Positions 42,171 through 50,859 of a stretch of DNA of 64,000 nucleotides are shown piece after piece. A model generated the notes under the pieces. It was not told where the DNA came from. It ran no database searches and saw nothing but the letters and a program-made list of their open reading frames with translations. The DNA comes from Gammaproteobacteria bacterium (GTDB lineage: Bacteria > Pseudomonadota > Gammaproteobacteria > Berkiellales > Berkiellaceae). The DNA is taken from contig JACPOY010000022.1 in NCBI GenBank assembly GCA_016191245.1, forward strand, positions 19,039 to 83,038, given 5' to 3'. The translations under genes and the position numbers were made by a program. Every line of letters begins with the position of its first letter. Within the stretch, counting starts at the first letter, position 1.

Positions 42171-43961
42171 ATGAACTTTAAAAAACCATCTAAAATTCCT
42201 TATATTAGCTTAATTCAGACCGTTTGGCATTATGGCGCGAAATGGCGTCCAGCGATCATTGGTTATTATTTGGCTTTTATTCTTGCTCAAGCGAGCTTGA
42301 GTTTGAGCCCGTATGCCTTTGGTCGTGCAATTGATGTATTGCAAAATTTTACAGCGGACAGGCTTAATGATGTTATCTTTTGGCTTTGTGCAGGTGTTGG
42401 GGTTTTACTGCTATTTTGGTTGTTTCATGGCCCAGCCAGAGTTGTAGAGCGTAAAGTCGCTTTAAAAATACAGCAGACTTTTAAGTTAAGTCTCTATGAG
42501 GATATGACGCGTTTGCCACTTAAATGGCACCAGGATCACCATTCTGGAAATACCATAACGCGTGTAAATCGTTCGGCTGCATCGCTCTATCGTTTTGCAG
42601 GCGATCAATTTATTTATATTGAAACAATTGTTCGGTTTTTAACTTCAATTTCATTTTTGCTGTGGATATCATTGCCTGTAGGACTGATTAGTTTGTTCTG
42701 TTGCACCGTTGTGTTGACAATGATTGTATTTTTCGATCGTAAACTAATACCGCTTTATGATACGGAAAATGAAATTGAGAATCATGTTGGGGCTGTACTT
42801 TTTGATTACATAAGCAATATGACGACGGTTTTAACATTACGTTTGGGCGAGCTTACACATAGCAACATGTTTCAACGCATGATGTCAATTTGGCCATCTT
42901 TCAATAAAGAAGTCGTGTTAAATGAAGTAAAATGGTTTGCAATGATGACTTTACTATCCATCGTACAAGCTGGGCTTTTGATTGGATATGTCATGCATTC
43001 TCTGAATGCAACAGGCGCAATCATGATAGGTTTGGTTGTCATGATATTTCGTTATCAATGGGAAATTAATTCTGTGTTTCAAGACTTAAGTATGCACTTG
43101 GGTGAAATCGTACGTATGGATACCGATGTAAAAGGTGTACAGCCCATCCTTGATGATATTCAACGTTTAGCACATGCCCCGCAAGGGGAGGCGACGGCTC
43201 GTCAATGGCATACAATTGAAATTAATGATCTCGCATTTCACCATGCATTAGGTGTAGGTCGCGGGCAAGTTTTCAATAAAATCGATTTTAAAATAAAGCG
43301 CGGAGAAAAAATTGCACTTATAGGTTCAAGTGGTGGAGGTAAAAGTACTTTATTAAACCTGTTATGTGGTCTTTATACGCCATCTTGCGTACAGCTTAAA
43401 ATTGATGGGGTCGTGTTTGACTCGCTTGAGCCTTTGCAAGCAATAACAACTTTAATACCCCAAGATCCAGAAATATTTGAAAATACGATAGCCTTTAATG
43501 TTACGATGGACTTACCGGCAGAATCAGAAAAGATTCAGCAGGTTATAAAGCTGGCGGGTTTTTCAAAAGTTCTTCAATCACTCCCCTCTGGCCTTGAAAC
43601 AGATATCCGTGAAAAGGGGCTTAATTTATCTGTAGGTCAAAAACAAAGATTAGCATTGGCGCGTGGCTTATTTGCAGCGCGATTTAGTTCTTTGATATTG
43701 ATGGATGAGCCTACTTCCAGTGTTGACTTACCAACTGAAAAAGAAATTCTATCGGGTGTGATTAATGCTTTTCCAGAGTCAGCAATGATAATCTCGCTAC
43801 ATCGCTTACATTTATTGCCCAATTTTGATAGCGTGATTATGCTTGAAAAAGGGCAGATCATAGCCAGTGGACCTATTTCAGAGCTATTGATTAATCCTGG
43901 ACCTGTACAAGATTTGTGGCAAAGTTACCAAGATGATTTCAATGGGAACGGGAGGGGATAG
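42171..43961 (+). CDS. ABC exporter (fused membrane and ATPase domains)
   Basis: The start is placed at the ATG at 42171 (GGAGATTTGAT upstream), after the terminator; a longer frame from 42123 would run through the hairpin. The roughly 596-residue half-transporter has six membrane helices (about 30-320) and an ATPase domain with Walker A GSSGGGKS near residue 390, signature LSVGQKQRLALARG and Walker B LILMDEPTSSVD. It resembles drug or lipid exporters of the MsbA/LmrA type. Its structured leader suggests inducible expression, perhaps by an exported compound. Confidence 0.88.
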   Translation: MNFKKPSKIPYISLIQTVWHYGAKWRPAIIGYYLAFILAQASLSLSPYAFGRAIDVLQNFTADRLNDVIFWLCAGVGVLLLFWLFHGPARVVERKVALKIQQTFKLSLYEDMTRLPLKWHQDHHSGNTITRVNRSAASLYRFAGDQFIYIETIVRFLTSISFLLWISLPVGLISLFCCTVVLTMIVFFDRKLIPLYDTENEIENHVGAVLFDYISNMTTVLTLRLGELTHSNMFQRMMSIWPSFNKEVVLNEVKWFAMMTLLSIVQAGLLIGYVMHSLNATGAIMIGLVVMIFRYQWEINSVFQDLSMHLGEIVRMDTDVKGVQPILDDIQRLAHAPQGEATARQWHTIEINDLAFHHALGVGRGQVFNKIDFKIKRGEKIALIGSSGGGKSTLLNLLCGLYTPSCVQLKIDGVVFDSLEPLQAITTLIPQDPEIFENTIAFNVTMDLPAESEKIQQVIKLAGFSKVLQSLPSGLETDIREKGLNLSVGQKQRLALARGLFAARFSSLILMDEPTSSVDLPTEKEILSGVINAFPESAMIISLHRLHLLPNFDSVIMLEKGQIIASGPISELLINPGPVQDLWQSYQDDFNGNGRG

Positions 43962-43962
43962 C

Positions 43963-44430
43963 ATGCAGTCGAATAAACCAACATTGTATTTGATTTGTGG
44001 ATTGCCTGGTGCTGGCAAGACGACTTTGGCTAAAAAGTTAGAAAATGAGAAAAACGCAATTCGTTTAACCCCTGATGAATGGATGTCTAGGATTGTAGGT
44101 GATGGTTATGATGAAGCCAAGCGCGCAATCGTTGAGCAAATTCAATGGGAAATCGCCGCACGCGTGCTAAGCCTTGGCGTCAGTGCGATTTTGGATTATG
44201 GCTTTTGGGGTCGCTCTGAAAGAGATGATTACAGAGCACGCGCCAATGCACTTGGAGCACGTGTTCAGGTTTGTTTCCTCGATGTTTCTAGAGACGAACT
44301 TTTAAAACGCCTAAATGAGCGAAATGCAAATTTACCAGAAGCGACATTCAAAGTTGATGAAGCATAATTAGATTTGTGGTTAAGTTGGTTTCAGAAACCC
44401 GCTCAAGACGAACTTGATGATTCTGATTAA
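43963..44430 (+). pseudogene. P-loop kinase-like protein with a premature stop
   Basis: The ATG at 43963 follows GGGAGGGG and the exporter stop by 1 base. The frame encodes a small P-loop kinase (Walker A CGLPGAGKTT near residue 17; RLTPDEWM; ILDYGFWGRSERDDYR), as found in zeta-toxin-like and small-molecule kinases. A TAA at 44365-44367 stops it after 134 residues. The same frame continues for 20 more codons with LDLWLSWFQKPAQDEL, the normal C-terminus of this family, so a CAA to TAA change is likely. The shortened product may still fold, since only the last helix is lost. Confidence 0.75.
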
Positions 44431-44476
44431 GATAGTAATTTATCGAATTAAGATAAAAATAAGGTCCAAAATTAAT

Positions 44477-45352
44477 ATGATGGCAGATTATAGTAAAGAC
44501 AAAGCGCTTTTTGAGAAGTGCATTACCTTTATTGACGAAATTTTTCCCGGCTGTAAAGAAATGGCCCTTCGGGGTATCAATTATGGTGCCTCATGGAAGG
44601 AGTGTTCAACACCTTTTATAATTGAGCATCAAGGTGAAGTGATAGCTCATGCGGGTGTTTGGCCATTCACGGTCATATTAAATGGAGAAAAACATAAAAC
44701 TGCCTCTATTCATGGTGTTTGTGTGAGGGAAACTCATCGTGGCAAAGGATATTTTAAACAACTGATGCGTGAGGCGATAGACTACGCTGAAAAAACCTTT
44801 CAATCTTCACTATTATTTACGGATAAGCCTTATTTGTATCAAAATTATCCTTATAAAGTAATGCTTCCTGAATATGATTTTATATTAAATAAAAGAAATC
44901 AATTTTCCACAAAGGATTCTGATTTAAGAGCCTTAAATTTAGAAAATTCAGATGATTTGGCTTTACTACACCAGCTGCTTACTAGCCGGTTGCCATTATC
45001 CAATCTATTTGGTTTTTATGGCAAAAGTGCTAATACTCTGTTTATTCTTAATTCATTGCGCCGAAAAATATTTTACTCAAAAAAATTAAACGTTATGATA
45101 GTATATGAAATCAATCACGATACGCTCTATATGAAAGAAATCGTCGTGCAAACCAAAATCCCTTTAACTGAAATTCTTGAAATGATACCAGACACTTTTA
45201 CTAAAGTGGTCTTCGAATTTTGCCCTGATCAATTTTTGTCAGAAAAGGAATACGCCGCTGTATTGGCTAAACCAGAATGCGCTGTACTGGTTTCAAATCG
45301 CTTTAATTTTAATAAGACATGCTTTCGCTATCCAGAAATATATTCATGTTAA
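44477..45352 (+). CDS. Two-domain GNAT acetyltransferase (Eis-like N-terminal part)
   Basis: The start is placed at the ATG at 44477 (AAGGTCC upstream); the upstream in-frame ATG gives an odd Ile/Lys-rich extension. The 291-residue product has an N-terminal GNAT domain with VCVRETHRGKGYFKQLMREAIDYAE near residue 75 and a second domain of unclear fold that ends with VSNRFNFNKTCFRYPEIYS. It follows the broken kinase. The substrate is unknown. Confidence 0.8.
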   Translation: MMADYSKDKALFEKCITFIDEIFPGCKEMALRGINYGASWKECSTPFIIEHQGEVIAHAGVWPFTVILNGEKHKTASIHGVCVRETHRGKGYFKQLMREAIDYAEKTFQSSLLFTDKPYLYQNYPYKVMLPEYDFILNKRNQFSTKDSDLRALNLENSDDLALLHQLLTSRLPLSNLFGFYGKSANTLFILNSLRRKIFYSKKLNVMIVYEINHDTLYMKEIVVQTKIPLTEILEMIPDTFTKVVFEFCPDQFLSEKEYAAVLAKPECAVLVSNRFNFNKTCFRYPEIYSC

Positions 45353-45435
45353 AAGGATACTTCAGTCCGTCAAAAAAATTGAAATTGGGTCCAGTAACAC
45401 AGCTGGCCCAGAACCTTGCCGTTTAAACGACTAAC

Positions 45436-45540
45436 TTAGATGTTGTCTATTCTCTTCAGGAATTCTCTTTTGGCAAAAATCAATGCCTGATTTTCGGCGG
45501 CAAACCTAAATAGACGCAGTATAATATCAACAATACCATC
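45436..45540 (-). other. Possible remnant of a protein-coding gene
   Basis: On the minus strand a 35-codon frame without a start reads like a protein tail (DGIVDIILRLFRFAAENQ, then KREFLKRIDNI before the stop). It may be the end of a deleted gene or transposase. The family is not recognised. The rest of the 45353-45569 gap shows nothing. Confidence 0.25.
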
Positions 45541-45569
45541 AAAAAGTTAATTGCTCGTTTGAGATATAG

Positions 45570-46622
45570 ATGATTACAATTGCAAAGAAAAAAGAATATT
45601 ACCAAGCGCTCGTCTCAAAAAATCCAGATTATGAGGGCCTATTTTATGTAGGAGTAAAAACAACAGGTGTATTCTGTCGACCAACGTGCCCTGCTAGAAA
45701 ACCCAAATTTGATCATTGTGAGTTTTTTGGAAGAGCACAGGATGCCTTATTAGCGTCGTTTCGTCCATGCAAACGTTGTCGTCCTTTATCTCATCCTAAT
45801 CATGTCTCAAAGCTCATTCAAATATTGGTAGAGGCTGTTGAAACGAATCCTGAAAAGCGATGGAAAAATGAAGATTTTAGAGCTTTGTCAGTGGATGCCT
45901 CAACAGCACGCCGTCAATTCAAAAAACGTTTTGGTATGACTTTCGTGGAATATGCGCGTGCCCGTCGTATGGGGTTAGCCATGAAACAAATCAGGAAAGG
46001 GAAGACGGTCATTGATACACAACTTTCAACCGGATATGAATCAAGCAGTGGTTTTAGAGATGCTTTTTCAAAGATCATGGGCGGGGCGCCAACAAAATTA
46101 AGTGGTGATACAGTTCTTAAAGCGTCGTGGATTGATACACCACTAGGTCCTATGATCGCAATTGCTAACGATGAGGCTCTCTATCTATTAGAATTTGTTG
46201 ATCGTAGAGGTCTTGAGCTGGAAATCGAACACCTTCGACAGAAAACCAAATCCGCCATTATACCTGGAACAGCCTCACCAATTACTTCCATTGAAAATGA
46301 ATTGAAAAGATATTTTGCGAATCAATTAGATCAATTTAAGACGCAAGTACATTTGATAGGATCACCATTCCAACAATCCGTTTGGCAAGAATTAGTAAAA
46401 ATTCCAATCGGAGAAACACGATCTTACTCTGATATTTCCATAGCAATTGGCAAGCCTCATGCAACTCGTGCTGTTGCCAGAGCCAATGGTGCAAATCAAT
46501 TAGCGTTAATTATTCCCTGTCATCGTGTCATTAACAAAGATGGAGATCTTGGTGGTTATGGTGGTGGAATAAAACGCAAAGAATGGCTAATCAACCATGA
46601 AAAGAAAGGGGGGAAGAAATGA
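45570..46622 (+). CDS. ada: Ada, bifunctional methylated-DNA repair protein and regulator
   Basis: A 350-residue protein with the full Ada plan: N-terminal Zn/methyl-accepting domain (FCRPTCPARKP near residue 35 and FRPCKRCRP near 66), AraC-type HTH (about 85-175) and C-terminal O6-alkylguanine transferase domain with the active Cys in IIPCHRVI near residue 315. It repairs alkylated DNA and activates its own regulon. It overlaps the next gene by 4 bases (ATGA), so the two are coupled. Confidence 0.95.
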   Translation: MITIAKKKEYYQALVSKNPDYEGLFYVGVKTTGVFCRPTCPARKPKFDHCEFFGRAQDALLASFRPCKRCRPLSHPNHVSKLIQILVEAVETNPEKRWKNEDFRALSVDASTARRQFKKRFGMTFVEYARARRMGLAMKQIRKGKTVIDTQLSTGYESSSGFRDAFSKIMGGAPTKLSGDTVLKASWIDTPLGPMIAIANDEALYLLEFVDRRGLELEIEHLRQKTKSAIIPGTASPITSIENELKRYFANQLDQFKTQVHLIGSPFQQSVWQELVKIPIGETRSYSDISIAIGKPHATRAVARANGANQLALIIPCHRVINKDGDLGGYGGGIKRKEWLINHEKKGGKK

Positions 46623-47386
46623 ATTCTCAAATTGAGCATGCCAAACAGTTAAAAAAGCTTCATATTAAAGGAGATCCATTAATACTATTTAATATCTGGG
46701 ATGCGGGTAGTGCAAAAGCTATTGAAGAAAGTGGAGGGAAGGTGATAGCGACAAGCAGCTGGGCGATTGCAGCTTCTCAAGGTTATGAAGACGGTCAGAA
46801 ATTGCCTTTGGATTTTGCTTTAAATATCATTAAGCGTGTTATTGACAGAGTTAACATTCCAGTGACAGTTGACATTGAAGGGGGATATGGTATTACTCCC
46901 AAAGAAGTACAGCAAACGGTGAGGCGAGTCATTGAAGCAGGAGCTGTTGGAATCAACTTTGAAGATCAAATTATTGGTGAAAATAGTCTTTATTCAATAA
47001 ATGAACAATGTGACAGAATAAAAGCTGTTCAAGAAATCACTCAATCACTATGTATCCCTATTTTCATAAACGCGAGAACGGATATTTTTCTAAAAACACC
47101 GTCAAAGCATAATAAACATCATTTGGAAGAATCTGTAGAGCGTGCAATCGCTTATGCCGCATCAGGCGCGGATGGATTTTTTGCTCCAGGATTGAATGAT
47201 CCTATTCTTATCAAAGAGCTGTGTGAACTTTCTCCAATACCTGTTAACATTATGAGGCTATCAGAAATGGTATCGAATAACCAGCTTGCTGAATTAGGCG
47301 TAGCTCGAATAAGTTATGGTCCTGCACCGTTTAGTCAAATGATAGAAATGTTAAAGTTGGCGCATCGTCAAGCTTCACGATTATGA
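46619..47386 (+). CDS. Isocitrate lyase/PEP mutase superfamily protein
   Basis: A 255-residue TIM-barrel protein: LFNIWDAGSAKAIEE near residue 23, VTVDIEGGYG near 80 (Asp and Glu metal ligands), GINFEDQ near 112 and FINARTDIF near 140. The oxaloacetate/PEP-mutase-type family cleaves or rearranges small oxoacids; the KKCGH loop of isocitrate lyases is absent. It is translationally coupled to ada, a pairing that also occurs elsewhere, but its role in alkylation stress is unknown. Confidence 0.88.
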   Translation: MNSQIEHAKQLKKLHIKGDPLILFNIWDAGSAKAIEESGGKVIATSSWAIAASQGYEDGQKLPLDFALNIIKRVIDRVNIPVTVDIEGGYGITPKEVQQTVRRVIEAGAVGINFEDQIIGENSLYSINEQCDRIKAVQEITQSLCIPIFINARTDIFLKTPSKHNKHHLEESVERAIAYAASGADGFFAPGLNDPILIKELCELSPIPVNIMRLSEMVSNNQLAELGVARISYGPAPFSQMIEMLKLAHRQASRL

Positions 47387-47402
47387 AAACCATGCCGAAA
47401 TC

Positions 47403-48266
47403 ATGAAAATAGAACTAAAAACACTACAATTAAAAGATGGCCGTATTTTAGGATATGCAGAATATGGCGACCCTAAAGGTAAGCCAATATTTTATTTTCA
47501 TGGATTTCCTGGCAGCCGCCTTGAGGCAAGCTATTTCCATGAAACGGCCTTGGAGAATCAATATCGCATAATTGCATTAGATCGCCCTGGCATGGGTTTG
47601 TCCTCTCCTTATAAAGATCGCACCATTATTTCTTGGGCAACAGACGTCGAAGAATTTGCTAATGCATTACAAATTGAGCGATTTTCAGTAATTGGACACT
47701 CAGGTGGAGCTCCCTTTGTTGCGGCATGTGCTTATAAAATCCCTGATCGGCTAATTGGGGCAGCTGTTATTTCTGGAATGGCTCCACTTGAAAGGCCTGA
47801 ATTAAAAGCTAGCATGAGCTTTGGCCAAAAATTTATGAACTGGTTGATAAGCACCATGCCTTGGCTGTCTACAGTAATGATGTGGCTGACAAGGATGATG
47901 TTAAAGCATCCTGATAAAATGATGTCACAAATGGTAAAAAAATTACCCGAAGTCGATCAAACTTTCTTTAAAGACATGCAGCAAAGAAAAGCAATTATTG
48001 ATAGCACTCTTGAAGCGTTTAAAAATGGTGTTTCAGGACCTGCTGACGAAATGAAATTACTCTTCAAACCCTGGGGATTTGAATTAGAGAAAATTAAATA
48101 TCCAATTAAAATTTGGCATGGTGCTTTGGATCCACAATCACCCATTTCTCATGCCAAAGTATACGAAAAAACGATTACTGGTGCGAAGCTAAACATAGTC
48201 GAGAATGAAGGGCATCATTCTTTACTGAGGAACAATATCAAACGCATATTAAAGAGTATTGTTTAG
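47403..48266 (+). CDS. Alpha/beta hydrolase
   Basis: A 287-residue alpha/beta hydrolase: oxyanion HGFPGSRLEA near residue 33, nucleophile elbow VIGHSGGAPF near 97 (Ser), acid in WHGALDPQSP near 243 and catalytic His in NEGHHSL near 275. A helical lid rich in Met sits at about residues 140-195. The substrate is unknown; relatives are esterases and epoxide or haloalkane hydrolases. It is the third gene of the ada group, 16 bases behind the preceding gene. Confidence 0.9.
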   Translation: MKIELKTLQLKDGRILGYAEYGDPKGKPIFYFHGFPGSRLEASYFHETALENQYRIIALDRPGMGLSSPYKDRTIISWATDVEEFANALQIERFSVIGHSGGAPFVAACAYKIPDRLIGAAVISGMAPLERPELKASMSFGQKFMNWLISTMPWLSTVMMWLTRMMLKHPDKMMSQMVKKLPEVDQTFFKDMQQRKAIIDSTLEAFKNGVSGPADEMKLLFKPWGFELEKIKYPIKIWHGALDPQSPISHAKVYEKTITGAKLNIVENEGHHSLLRNNIKRILKSIV

Positions 48267-48310
48267 CAATCAACAGCGATATTATTTATCAATTTATAAT
48301 CGAGAAAATC

Positions 48311-49267
48311 ATGCCATATATAAGCAAAAATTCAATTGCATTGCCAAGAAGATCACCAAAGAAAAAGGATGACATACATACTATAGATGATATTTTAGAT
48401 GATCTTGATTATTTATTAGCAGGGTTTCCAGAAGCAGCCATTGAAGCAGCTATCGAAAAGCAAAATGAAATGATTCCCATTTTGCTTGACATTTTGGATG
48501 ATGCTTTAAAAGATTATGATTTATTAGAAAGTGATTGTTTAGCGCCAATTTATGCAATGTACTTATTAGCGAAGTTTAGAGAAAAAAGAGCCTTTCCTAA
48601 AATCATTGAAATACTTGAACTGCCTGATCAAAGTGCGGAATTGATTTTGGGCCCAGACGGCGTTACTGATTATGGGATAAAAAATATAATTGCATCGACA
48701 TTTGATGGTGATCTAAAAAGAATTTATAACCTGATTGAAGATAGAAAAGCATTTGAATACTCAAGATCTGCTGGGATTAATGTGTTATTAGCGCTTTATG
48801 CAACAAACCAAATTTCATATGAAAGCGTAATAGAATATTATAATCATTTAATTCATGGTGGACTCGAAAAACCGCAACTTCTTTTATGGAGTATTTTAGC
48901 CTGTTCAATTATGGATCTTTATGCAATTGAACTGTACGATCCAATGATGGCTGCATTTAACGAAGGGCTTGTTGATACTGATTTTATAAAACAAAAACAT
49001 TTTGAAGAGCATTTCAAAGAGAACATAGCAGCTGTTAGAAAGGAATGGCTTTATAACTGTTATCACATTATAGAAGATCTTCCTAAGGAAATGAGTTGGT
49101 GGGCATGTTTTAAGGAAGAACAAGAGAGACAGGTTGAGTTTATGGGTAGCTCAAACGCTTTAAGCAATAGAAACGCACAAAAGCTAGGTCGTAATGATCA
49201 ATGTCACTGTGGTAGTGGTAAAAAATATAAAAAGTGCTGCTTGTATCTCGATGAAGGTCGTACGTAA
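48311..49267 (+). CDS. DUF1186-type protein with C-terminal SEC-C zinc motif
   Basis: A 318-residue protein: helical repeat-like body (about 20-270; LAPIYAMYLLAKFREKRAFPKIIEIL) of the DUF1186 type, and a terminal SEC-C zinc motif GRNDQCHCGSGKKYKKCC. The SEC-C tail, known from SecA, binds zinc and can contact proteins or nucleic acid. The function is unknown. It is the last gene before the integrase. Confidence 0.8.
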   Translation: MPYISKNSIALPRRSPKKKDDIHTIDDILDDLDYLLAGFPEAAIEAAIEKQNEMIPILLDILDDALKDYDLLESDCLAPIYAMYLLAKFREKRAFPKIIEILELPDQSAELILGPDGVTDYGIKNIIASTFDGDLKRIYNLIEDRKAFEYSRSAGINVLLALYATNQISYESVIEYYNHLIHGGLEKPQLLLWSILACSIMDLYAIELYDPMMAAFNEGLVDTDFIKQKHFEEHFKENIAAVRKEWLYNCYHIIEDLPKEMSWWACFKEEQERQVEFMGSSNALSNRNAQKLGRNDQCHCGSGKKYKKCCLYLDEGRT

Positions 49268-49444
49268 CTTGGATTGGCTAGAAATGGCATTGTTCTGAAT
49301 AGGTTGTGCGCTTTTGGGTAAGCCGCTAGCGATGATGGATATGCATGCAGTATCGGGTTTGTGTTTAATAATAAAAGTCTATCATGGCTTGACATACTGC
49401 GGTAAAAATAAACCAATCATTGTTATGGGTTATATTTTGCCACT

Positions 49445-49472
49445 AAAGGTGATTACAGTTATAATCACCTTT
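49445..49472. promoter_or_regulatory. Inverted repeat upstream of the integrase
   Basis: AAAGGTGATTA and TAATCACCTTT form a perfect 11-bp stem with a 6-base loop, 30 bases before the integrase ATG. No T run follows, so an operator or recombinase-related site is likelier than a terminator. Confidence 0.55.
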
Positions 49473-49501
49473 AAGAAAACGGACTTTAAAAGGGCTAAAA
49501 A

Positions 49502-50725
49502 ATGACCAAATCCAAGTGCCCATTGCCATTATTTGATTCAGCACAGCACCTTGATGAGATTGATATTTCATTACTACAAAATGAGAATTTTGTTTTAAGT
49601 GATTTTCAAAAAGCGCAAGCATTTCTTAAATGTTATATTGGCAGCCAAGGCACATTTAATTCATATCGACGTGAAATAGAGCGACTTTTACATTGGTCAT
49701 GGACCGTTGCTAAGAAGTCATTAAATGAATTAAAACGTGAAGACATTGAAAGCTTTGTTCGATTCTGCCACAAGCCACCCAAGTCATGGATTGGCGTTAA
49801 AAAGTTACCCCGATATATTGTTAAAGACGCTAAACGTGAGCCAAATCCCGAATGGCGCCCCTTTGTAGCGACGGTTTCCAAAGCTGCTCATCGCAGCGGT
49901 CAAACACCCAATCCTAGCAATTTTGCGCTCTCCCAAGGCGCCATCAAGGAAGTCTTTGCCATATTAAGTAGTTTTTACCTTTATTTGCTCCAGGATGAAT
50001 ACGTTTACATGAATCCAGCGGCCTTGATCCGCCAGAAAAGTAAATTTATACGAAAACAACAAGGCCCAACCAAAATTAGACGGCTTTCAGAGAACCAATG
50101 GAAATATGTTATTCAAACAGCTAAAGAAATTGCTGATCAAGATCCTAGCCAGCATGAACGCACCCTTTTTATCATGTCGGCCTTGTATTTGATGTATTTA
50201 AGGATCTCAGAGCTAACTGCTAGTGATCGCTGGATCCCAACCATGAAGGACTTTTATCGTGATAGTGAGGAACGCTGGTGGTTTACGACAGTAGGAAAGG
50301 GGAACAAGCAACGACAAATAGCCGTGAGCGATGACATGCTTAATGCGTTAAAACGCTGGCGTAAACATCTTCATTTAACTCTTCTGCCCTCTCCTTCTGA
50401 TAATACACCCTTGGTGCCCAAAACGCGCGGCAAAGGGCCGATAGCAAGCACCAACCATATTCGAACCATAGTGCAAGAATGTTTTGATAAGGCGATAGAG
50501 AAACTAAATAAGGATGATTTCAAAGAAGAAGCTGATTCATTGCTAGAAGCAACAGTGCATTGGTTAAGGCATACGGGGATCTCTGATGATGTGAAACGTC
50601 GCCCGAGAGAACACGTGCGCGATGATGCCGGTCATACCTCCAGTGCGATTACTGATAAATATATTGATATCGAGCTTAAAGAAAGGCATAAATCGGCTCA
50701 ATTTAAACAAATTTTGGAAGAGTGA
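49502..50725 (+). CDS. Tyrosine recombinase/integrase
   Basis: A 407-residue tyrosine recombinase. The N-terminal SAM-like core-binding domain covers about residues 40-185. The catalytic domain has Arg in YLRISELTAS near residue 238, the Lys region VGKGNKQRQIAVS near 265, HWLRHTG (His and Arg) near 360, GHTSSAITDKYI (His/Tyr) near 380-390. All key residues are present, so it should be active. It marks the right end of the cargo block; no att site was found. A scrap of a similar 5' end lies at 61120-61170. Confidence 0.92.
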   Translation: MTKSKCPLPLFDSAQHLDEIDISLLQNENFVLSDFQKAQAFLKCYIGSQGTFNSYRREIERLLHWSWTVAKKSLNELKREDIESFVRFCHKPPKSWIGVKKLPRYIVKDAKREPNPEWRPFVATVSKAAHRSGQTPNPSNFALSQGAIKEVFAILSSFYLYLLQDEYVYMNPAALIRQKSKFIRKQQGPTKIRRLSENQWKYVIQTAKEIADQDPSQHERTLFIMSALYLMYLRISELTASDRWIPTMKDFYRDSEERWWFTTVGKGNKQRQIAVSDDMLNALKRWRKHLHLTLLPSPSDNTPLVPKTRGKGPIASTNHIRTIVQECFDKAIEKLNKDDFKEEADSLLEATVHWLRHTGISDDVKRRPREHVRDDAGHTSSAITDKYIDIELKERHKSAQFKQILEE

Positions 50726-50859
50726 AATGTTCCATATCGGTGCATAAAATTAGTATTATATGCAATAGTAAAAACGATATTGTAAGCGTCCGGAAAATCA
50801 AAAACCAAACATTGCAACACACTTCATGTTTTCTTTCAATAATATCCTTTTTAATTATG

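Noticed and set aside
50726..50781. att site next to the integrase
   Set aside because: No tRNA end or repeated core was found flanking the element; the repeat here is the IS66 target duplication.
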